5,017 bases of DNA from an uncultured Bacilli bacterium (lineage in GTDB: Bacteria > Bacillota_I > Bacilli_A > RF39 > UBA660), in assembly GCA_947623845.1 (NCBI GenBank), contig CANQHM010000065.1:1-5017 (forward strand), read 5' to 3'. The notes under the pieces are model-generated. The model was given only the letters and a program-made list of their open reading frames with translations, ran no database searches and had not been told where the DNA came from. Of this stretch, positions 1 through 5,017 are shown in pieces; the stretch's first letter is position 1, and each line of letters starts with the position of its first letter. A program made the translations under genes and the position numbers.

Positions 1-77
1 CCTTCTTTTAATTCTTTTCTTTCTTTTGTATACCCTAAATTTTCATGTCTTTCATTATAAATATCTACTAATTCCAT
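1..77 (-). CDS. Probable Nudix hydrolase, N-terminus only (runs off the left edge)
   Basis: Only the first 25 codons lie in the window. The peptide starts MELVDIYNERHENLGYT and ends KELKEG. The pattern 'DIY(N/D)E....G.T..R..L..G' is typical of the start of Nudix hydrolases of the isopentenyl-diphosphate isomerase-like/YfcD type, which hydrolyse nucleoside diphosphates linked to another moiety. The Nudix box would lie beyond the edge, so activity cannot be judged. The start is well supported: ATG at 77-75 follows a perfect AAGGAGG (93-87) with a 9 nt spacer. The gene is separated from purA by a terminator and has its own candidate promoter, so it is probably a distinct transcription unit. The family call rests on a short N-terminal pattern; the reading frame itself is firm. 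Confidence 0.55.
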   Translation of the reverse strand, partial: MELVDIYNERHENLGYTKERKELKE

Positions 78-119
78 CTTTTTAATCCTCCTTTTATAAA
101 ACTATATAATTATTAAATT

Positions 120-148
120 ACTTTAACATTCTACGCTAGGAAAGTCAA
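120..148 (-). promoter_or_regulatory. Candidate sigma-A promoter of the left-edge Nudix-like gene
   Basis: Reading the minus strand, TTGACT (148-143) is a -35 box one base off consensus. It is followed by a 17 bp spacer and TAAAGT (125-120) as a weak -10. A TG one base before the -10 (an extended -10, TGT-TAAAGT) would compensate for it. Transcription would start near 113, giving a leader of about 36 nt before the ATG at 77. The -35 box abuts the T-rich tail of the purA terminator. An AT-rich run at 95-120 contains other possible -10 boxes, so the exact choice is uncertain. Confidence 0.45.
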
Positions 149-150
149 AC

Positions 151-176
151 TAAAACTAGAGGTTTTTTCTCTAGTT

Positions 177-178
<2 letters not shown>
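151..178 (-). terminator. Intrinsic terminator after purA
   Basis: A perfect 10 bp inverted repeat, AAAACTAGAG (152-161) with CTCTAGTTTT (169-178), encloses a 7 nt loop (162-168). On the minus strand the descending arm ends in TTTT and continues AGTTT, a short interrupted U tract. The upstream arm begins inside the purA stop codon (179-177). The stem is AT-rich and the tail imperfect, so termination may be only moderate. The symmetric stem could also act on the opposite strand, but no plus-strand gene is seen here. Confidence 0.7.
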
Positions 179-2020
<1,842 letters not shown>

Positions 2021-2027
2021 ACCATTA

Positions 2028-2036
2028 CCTCCTTTT
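2028..2036 (-). promoter_or_regulatory. Ribosome binding site that fixes the rdgB start
   Basis: AAAAGGAGG lies 7 nt before the ATG at 2020 and overlaps the stop codon of the upstream NrtR-like gene. Since it falls within the longer reading frame that opens at 2044, it argues for the shorter 187-residue product. Confidence 0.8.
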
Positions 2037-2760
2037 ATAACCATATATCTTCCTTTAATAATTTAAATTCATATAATTTACTAGGACGATAACCTTTCTT
2101 TTCATACTCCCCTTCTACTTCACTACAATATTTAATGATCTTTTTTCGGAAGTTTGATTTATCAACTTTAGTTTCCGTTAACATCTCATATACAATTCTT
2201 ACTTCTTCTAAAGTAAAAGTTTTACTTAATAATTTAAACATAATATCAGTATTATCTAATCTACTTCTTAAATATTTATAACTAATTAATATTTCTAAAA
2301 GAATTTTTTCTAACTTAATATCTTTAAGATTAAATTCATGAATATATTCAATATTATTATTGCTAATTTTTTCTTTAGTTTTAAATTTATAAGAATTATT
2401 ATCTAAAGTAATATAGTTATCATTTACTTTAAAATCAATTAATTTGTAGGAAGAAGAAAGTTTTTTTATATTTTCTATATTCGTAATAGCAAGATAGATA
2501 ATGGAAAGAGTATTATCAAAGAAATATTTATCTTCTCCTAAAGTGTATACTTGTTCTAGATGAAAGTTATTACTTCCAATTACTTCTTTAATTTTAGTTC
2601 GCAATACTTCTTTTAAAGTTGTTATTTTAGTTAAGAACACACTTAAAAGCTCATTATCATTACTAACTAATAATTTTAAATGTTTTTGATCATTCTTTCG
2701 TACATTAAGATTTTTTTCATTTTCTAAAACTATTATAGGACATACAATATTTACTTTCAT
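2035..2760 (-). CDS. NrtR-like transcriptional regulator: degenerate Nudix domain plus winged helix
   Basis: The 241-residue protein has two parts. Residues ~1-130 resemble a Nudix fold. TLKEVLRTKIKEVIG (48-62), then LEQVYTLGE (68-76) and LSIIYLAIT (85-93), align with the NrtR pattern 'SLEEAARRELREETG...LEQLYTFGD...VSVAYLAL'. The catalytic REUxEE is reduced to TKIKEV and the preceding GG is SV, so hydrolase activity is very unlikely. Residues ~145-241 match the NrtR/YjgD-type winged helix: FTLEEVRIVYEMLT, VDKSNFRKK, then GYRPSKLYEF. In characterised NrtR proteins an inactive Nudix domain senses ADP-ribose or related NAD-pathway ligands, and the winged helix represses NAD salvage or transport genes. 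By inference this protein controls its own operon, which starts with pnuC. The ATG at 2760 overlaps the upstream stop (ATGA) and follows AGGAGG (2774-2769) with 8 nt spacing. The effector and target are unproven. Confidence 0.8.
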   Translation of the reverse strand: MKVNIVCPIIVLENEKNLNVRKNDQKHLKLLVSNDNELLSVFLTKITTLKEVLRTKIKEVIGSNNFHLEQVYTLGEDKYFFDNTLSIIYLAITNIENIKKLSSSYKLIDFKVNDNYITLDNNSYKFKTKEKISNNNIEYIHEFNLKDIKLEKILLEILISYKYLRSRLDNTDIMFKLLSKTFTLEEVRIVYEMLTETKVDKSNFRKKIIKYCSEVEGEYEKKGYRPSKLYEFKLLKEDIWL

Positions 2761-3296
2761 TTTCTAATCCTCCTAAGATAAGTACTTATTTTGCTACTAC
2801 TATGATAAAGAAAAGGAATAAAAGTATTAATATCTAAATAGGTAGTTTTTTCATTTATCATAGGATTATTTAAATCTCTAATATTACAAATTAATTTTTC
2901 AATATTTATATCTTCTTTAAAATTATTTAAAACTAAGTTTAAGTAAGGAACATCAAGTTTAAATTCTTTTACTAAGATATAATTTATTATATCATAATCA
3001 TGATAAATTTTTCTACTGATAAAGCCCATAACATCAGGTCGATAATTAACGAGGAAGAGTTTATCTAATAAGAGATGGGTAAGATAACCTAAATCCCTAC
3101 TGTTAATAAGATTTAACTTATCCACAAAGTAGGAAATGTCAGGAATTAAATATTCTTGATACTTTATTTTGTGATGAGCATCTTCCTTATTTATAATATC
3201 GGGAAGAAGATTACCTCTTATAAATTCTTCATTATAAATATTTAATTCCTCTCCTACGAGTTTTGCTACCGCCATATGAGATGCTATACTCGGCAT
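2757..3296 (-). CDS. Zinc-dependent phospholipase C-like / HD-type metalloprotein
   Basis: The 179-residue protein begins MPSIASHMAVAKL and continues with GNLLPDI (28-34), HH (41-42), and GYLTHLLLDKLF (70-81). This order matches the Zn_dep_PLPC family (PF00882) of low-GC bacteria, in which His7, Asp33, the HH pair, His74 and Asp78 would be metal ligands. There is no signal peptide or membrane segment, so it acts in the cytoplasm. A classical secreted phospholipase role is therefore unlikely, and the substrate is unknown; a phosphohydrolase acting on a small molecule or nucleotide is equally plausible. The C-terminal half (~100-179) shows no motif I recognise. Its ATG overlaps the end of the kinase-like gene by 13 nt with no clear ribosome binding site (only weak AGAGAAAG, too far upstream), so it probably relies on translational coupling. 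The start is right because conserved His7 would be lost at the next ATG (3275). Confidence 0.7.
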   Translation of the reverse strand: MPSIASHMAVAKLVGEELNIYNEEFIRGNLLPDIINKEDAHHKIKYQEYLIPDISYFVDKLNLINSRDLGYLTHLLLDKLFLVNYRPDVMGFISRKIYHDYDIINYILVKEFKLDVPYLNLVLNNFKEDINIEKLICNIRDLNNPMINEKTTYLDINTFIPFLYHSSSKISTYLRRIRK

Positions 3297-3703
3297 ATTA
3301 AATCATGCACTTTCTCTTTTTGCTTTTCCATACTCAAATCAGTAACATCAAGAAGAAATAATTTATTTTCTAACATCTTATTCTTTTTCATATATTCATA
3401 AGTTTCTTTATACATTTCATTATATTTTCGAAATTCTAAATCAAAGCGATTGATCTTTCTCCGTGCATTAATCCGTCTTGCTAATTCTTCATAGTTATTA
3501 TTAACCAGAAATATTATAATACAATCATTTTTCTTTAGATATTCTTGATATTTTAAAGCTCTAGTTTCCGTACTATATTTATCTAACATATATTTAGAAA
3601 TCATTTCTTTATTACGATCAAAACAAATTATGTTATCTTTTTTTAAATATTCAATTGTTGTAGTTTTTCCTACGGCATCTGTGCCCTCTAAAAAGACTTT
3701 CAT
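3284..3703 (-). CDS. Compact P-loop nucleoside/nucleotide kinase-like protein (thymidylate kinase superfamily)
   Basis: The 139-residue protein starts MKVFLEGTDAVGKTTTIEYL, a Walker A loop (GTDAVGKT, 7-14) in the form used by thymidylate kinases and deoxynucleoside kinases. DR at 29-30 (CFDRNKEMISKYM) resembles the DR(Y/H) substrate motif. IIIFLVNN (62-69) resembles the strand before the LID, followed by the basic stretch ARRINARRKINRFD (75-88), a likely LID that closes over ATP. It is much shorter than a normal dTMP kinase (~200-210): only ~15 residues separate P-loop and DR motif, so most of the usual NMP-binding region is missing. It probably phosphorylates a nucleoside or nucleotide, but the substrate cannot be read from the sequence. 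Next to pnuC, nicotinamide riboside is one candidate. The ATG overlaps the upstream stop (ATGA) and follows AAAGGAGG (3718-3711) with 7 nt spacing. Confidence 0.7.
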   Translation of the reverse strand: MKVFLEGTDAVGKTTTIEYLKKDNIICFDRNKEMISKYMLDKYSTETRALKYQEYLKKNDCIIIFLVNNNYEELARRINARRKINRFDLEFRKYNEMYKETYEYMKKNKMLENKLFLLDVTDLSMEKQKEKVHDLICRV

Positions 3704-4221
3704 ACTGCATCCTCCTTTAAGTTATTAATGTACTTTACTATTTCCTCTTCCTTTTTAACATAAATTATTTTAATATGAGGATTATTTAACATACAAGTTA
3801 GAAGTGGAAACCAATACTCATAAGGAGTTTCAAACTGGGTAATGTTTTTATCACAGAAAACGATAATTTTTTTATTTTTAAAACTTGCATATAAGAGTTC
3901 CGTAATACTTGCAATAGCAGAATACTTAAGTAAACTTACTAAAACTAAATCCGCTTCAGCAATTTGCTTAAGTTCTTGTCTTACGACTACTTCACAAGGA
4001 TTATACTTACCTTTATATTTATCTTCTTCGTAATAAAATCCTCCAAGATACATAACATTTTTATTACCTTTTATGACTTTACCAGAACTTGCATAAACAA
4101 AGTCTTTAACATTACCTAGTATTTTACTTCGAATATCACTTTCTAACATTGTAAGAGCATTATCTTCGGTAATATCTTTATGTTTAATATTATATGGTGA
4201 AGAGAAAAATATTTTAAGCAC
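3700..4221 (-). CDS. Nucleoside 2-deoxyribosyltransferase-like protein
   Basis: The 173-residue protein starts with the strand LKIFFSSPYN. It carries EVVVRQELKQIAEADLVLVSL (77-97) and then SITELLYASFKNKKIIVF (105-122). The pattern 'I..aDlvl..l.....gT..EiGYA...gK.iiv' is typical of the nucleoside 2-deoxyribosyltransferase fold (PF05014 and relatives). On that alignment Asp91 and Glu108 match the catalytic Asp and nucleophilic Glu. Members transfer or hydrolyse N-glycosidic bonds of (deoxy)nucleosides; relatives act on nucleotides. The central segment (GGFYYEEDKYKG, 60-71) and the YEYWFPLL segment near 134-141 do not match the classic enzymes, so it is a divergent subfamily of unknown substrate. 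No signal peptide is seen. The start is GTG at 4221, 1 nt after the pnuC stop, with AAAGGAGAGG (4237-4228) in front. An ATG at 4223 is in another frame and is ignored. The stop overlaps the kinase start (ATGA). Confidence 0.6.
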   Translation of the reverse strand: MLKIFFSSPYNIKHKDITEDNALTMLESDIRSKILGNVKDFVYASSGKVIKGNKNVMYLGGFYYEEDKYKGKYNPCEVVVRQELKQIAEADLVLVSLLKYSAIASITELLYASFKNKKIIVFCDKNITQFETPYEYWFPLLTCMLNNPHIKIIYVKKEEEIVKYINNLKEDAV

Positions 4222-4222
4222 A

Positions 4223-4780
4223 TTAATCCTCTCCTTTCATAATTTTGTTCCAGTTAATATAAGAGAACACTGCCATTAAAGCCCAAACAACATTTAGTAA
4301 GAACAAATAGAATGCTTGGTCAGGTAAGATATAGAATTCTAAAGCATAGAATACATCATTAATAAACCAAATTATCCAAGTATCTATCTTTTTAATCATC
4401 ATGTAATAAGTAGCTACTAAACTAGATACCGTAGTAAAAGAATCAAGTAATGGTAATGGATCATCAGTATTTTTTAAGATAAGAAATCCTACAAATGTCG
4501 CAACTCCAATTAGGAAAGTATAAATAATTTTTTCCTTTAAGTTACACTTTCTAATTTTTTTAGTATCTTCTCTATTCCATAAGATGAAACCAATTACACC
4601 TAAGACAAGATAGATACTATTATTTAAGACATCACCATATAGATTCATCGCCAGTGAAAAGAATATTAGTAATAACATTTGAATCGTATAAGCTATCCAG
4701 TTACTTCGTTTGTTTAGCATGACTAATACCCCTTGAATTAAGCCGAATATCGTAGCACTTATTTCTAGAATTGAAACTAT
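4223..4780 (-). CDS. pnuC: Nicotinamide riboside transporter PnuC (probable non-ATG start)
   Basis: This integral membrane carrier imports nicotinamide riboside for NAD synthesis. From the internal ATG at 4720 it has 165 residues with about six hydrophobic helices. The stretch NWIAYTIQML...LYGDVLNNSIYLVLGVIGF and the later DSFTTVSSLVATY, TWIIWFINDVFYALEF and NVVWALMAV match PnuC closely. The frame stays open for 20 codons upstream to a TAA at 4783. The added residues, read as (M)VSILEISATIFGLIQGVLV, form the missing first helix, giving seven as in known PnuC. There is no ATG, GTG or TTG in that stretch. AAGGAG (4795-4790) lies 9 nt before ATA at 4780, the best-placed candidate; ATT at 4771 is another. 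The shorter form could use AAGGGG (4734-4729), 8 nt before 4720. Family is certain; start is not. It is the first gene of the operon, directly behind a strong promoter. Confidence 0.9.
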   Translation of the reverse strand: MVSILEISATIFGLIQGVLVMLNKRSNWIAYTIQMLLLIFFSLAMNLYGDVLNNSIYLVLGVIGFILWNREDTKKIRKCNLKEKIIYTFLIGVATFVGFLILKNTDDPLPLLDSFTTVSSLVATYYMMIKKIDTWIIWFINDVFYALEFYILPDQAFYLFLLNVVWALMAVFSYINWNKIMKGED

Positions 4781-4789
4781 TTAAATCAT

Positions 4790-4795
4790 CTCCTT
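4790..4795 (-). promoter_or_regulatory. Ribosome binding site pointing to an ATA start for pnuC
   Basis: AAGGAG is followed by ATGATTTAA and then ATA at 4780. The ATG touching this site (4789) is too close to be well used. It would give only Met-Ile before TAA, in the same frame as pnuC. The ideal spacing (9 nt) falls on ATA, where the missing first membrane helix begins. Confidence 0.65.
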
Positions 4796-4804
4796 ACATA
4801 TAGT

Positions 4805-4833
4805 ATATTACACCATAAGTATTAATTTGTCAA
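4805..4833 (-). promoter_or_regulatory. Strong sigma-A promoter of the pnuC-purA operon
   Basis: On the minus strand TTGACA (4833-4828) is a perfect -35 box, followed by exactly 17 bp and TAATAT (4810-4805), one base off the -10 consensus. Transcription should begin around 4797-4799. That leaves a leader of under 20 nt before the ATA at 4780, too short for a riboswitch. The promoter sits between the terminator of the preceding gene and pnuC and is the only strong one seen for the seven-gene run. Confidence 0.85.
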
Positions 4834-4860
4834 GAACTTTTTGTAATTTTTACCATAAGT
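4812..4860. repeat. Two direct ACCATAAGT repeats 40 bp apart: candidate operators
   Basis: ACCATAAGT occurs at 4812-4820 and again at 4852-4860, same orientation, 40 bp apart start to start, close to four helical turns. The first lies in the spacer between the -10 and -35 boxes and the second upstream of the -35. This suits cooperative binding by a repressor. The NrtR-like protein in the same operon is the obvious candidate, by context only. I know of no published site with this sequence. Confidence 0.45.
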
Positions 4861-4874
4861 TATTTAAAGGTATT

Positions 4875-4896
4875 AAAAAAGACACTTGTGTGTCTT
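4875..4896 (-). terminator. Intrinsic terminator after the SDR-like gene
   Basis: On the minus strand AAGACAC (4896-4890), loop ACAA (4889-4886) and GTGTCTT (4885-4879) form a perfect 7 bp hairpin. It runs into a tract of six T in total (4880-4875, two shared with the stem). The upstream arm begins inside the stop codon of the preceding gene (4897-4895). It separates that gene from the pnuC promoter. Confidence 0.8.
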
Positions 4897-5017
4897 ATTT
4901 ATTACTATCGCTAGATATCTCTTCAATAGATTTATTATTTTTAGATAATAAAGCACCGGATAACCAAGTAGAAGTTAAACCATGATCTATATAAATAAGT
5001 TGTCCAGACATATAAGA
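4895..5017 (-). CDS. Probable short-chain dehydrogenase/reductase, C-terminal 40 residues (runs off the right edge)
   Basis: The frame enters at the right edge and ends at TAA (4897-4895). The first residues, SYMSGQLIYIDHGLTSTW, fit the C-terminal end of short-chain dehydrogenases/reductases (pattern 'tGq.i.vDGG.t'), which follows the last strand of the Rossmann fold in NAD(P)-dependent oxidoreductases. The second Gly of DGG is shifted (DHG). A polar tail of about 15 residues rich in Ser, Asn, Glu and Lys closes the protein. With only 40 residues visible the substrate class cannot be judged. It ends in its own terminator and is not part of the pnuC operon. Confidence 0.55.
   Translation of the reverse strand, partial: SYMSGQLIYIDHGLTSTWLSGALLSKNNKSIEEISSDSNK

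Noticed and set aside
2021..2044. Longer rdgB start at 2044 giving 195 residues
   Set aside because: The extra eight residues (MVIKGGNG) are encoded by the ribosome binding site of the true start at 2020, and family similarity begins at 2020.
2757..2759. TGA as tryptophan (Mycoplasma-type code)
   Set aside because: TGA ends two genes in ATGA overlaps (2757-2759 and 3700-3702), each next to a new start with a strong ribosome binding site. Tryptophan is TGG, for example in the GWMD stretch of purA.
3842..4033. Plus-strand open frame of 63 codons
   Set aside because: It lies wholly within the deoxyribosyltransferase-like gene on the other strand, has no ribosome binding site, and has a low-complexity hydrophobic/serine-rich translation typical of an antisense shadow.
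4221..4223. ATG at 4223-4221 as the start of the deoxyribosyltransferase-like gene
   Set aside because: It is out of frame with the coding sequence; the in-frame start is the GTG at 4221-4219.
4845..4862. Inverted AACTT...AAGTT elements in the pnuC upstream region as a palindromic operator
   Set aside because: The arms are short and far apart in very AT-rich DNA, so this is likely chance; the exact direct repeat is the better signal.
4781..4894. Possible riboswitch (NAD or NMN type) ahead of pnuC
   Set aside because: The promoter places the transcript start near 4798, leaving under 20 nt of leader. The only hairpin in the gap belongs to the preceding gene's terminator.

Overview
The window is AT-rich and almost fully coding, and every gene reads on the minus strand. 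TGA serves as a stop in two genes and tryptophan is TGG, so translation table 11 applies and not the Mycoplasma code. Strong AAGGAGG-type ribosome binding sites, low GC and the protein families together suggest an uncultured low-GC Bacillota, of the kind found in gut Bacilli/RF39-like or Erysipelotrichia-like lineages. That placement is an inference.

Layout in transcription order (right to left): the last 40 codons of a probable short-chain dehydrogenase/reductase, closed by an intrinsic terminator (4875-4896). A near-consensus sigma-A promoter (TTGACA, 17 bp, TAATAT) then starts a tightly packed seven-gene run. Its members are pnuC (nicotinamide riboside transporter), a nucleoside 2-deoxyribosyltransferase-like protein, a compact P-loop nucleoside/nucleotide kinase-like protein, a zinc-dependent phospholipase C-like/HD-type metalloprotein, an NrtR-like regulator with a ruined Nudix box and a C-terminal winged helix, the RdgB/HAM1 XTP/dITP diphosphatase, and purA (adenylosuccinate synthetase). 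A hairpin right after purA (152-178) ends the unit. A separate promoter then drives a gene that runs off the left edge and begins like a Nudix hydrolase.

Genes in the run are 1 to 14 nt apart or overlap by 4 to 13 nt, which points to one operon. The first five genes look like a pyridine-nucleoside uptake/salvage module with its own regulator: a PnuC importer, a glycosidase-fold enzyme, a kinase and an NrtR-type sensor. The last two are purine housekeeping enzymes. Two points stand out. The pnuC frame has no ATG/GTG/TTG start at its full-length position, although a good ribosome binding site sits 9 nt before an in-frame ATA. The pnuC promoter also carries two copies of ACCATAAGT exactly 40 bp apart, candidate operator sites for the regulator encoded four genes downstream.

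No RNA gene, mobile element, CRISPR array or riboswitch was seen. No gene-free stretch exceeds about 115 bases.
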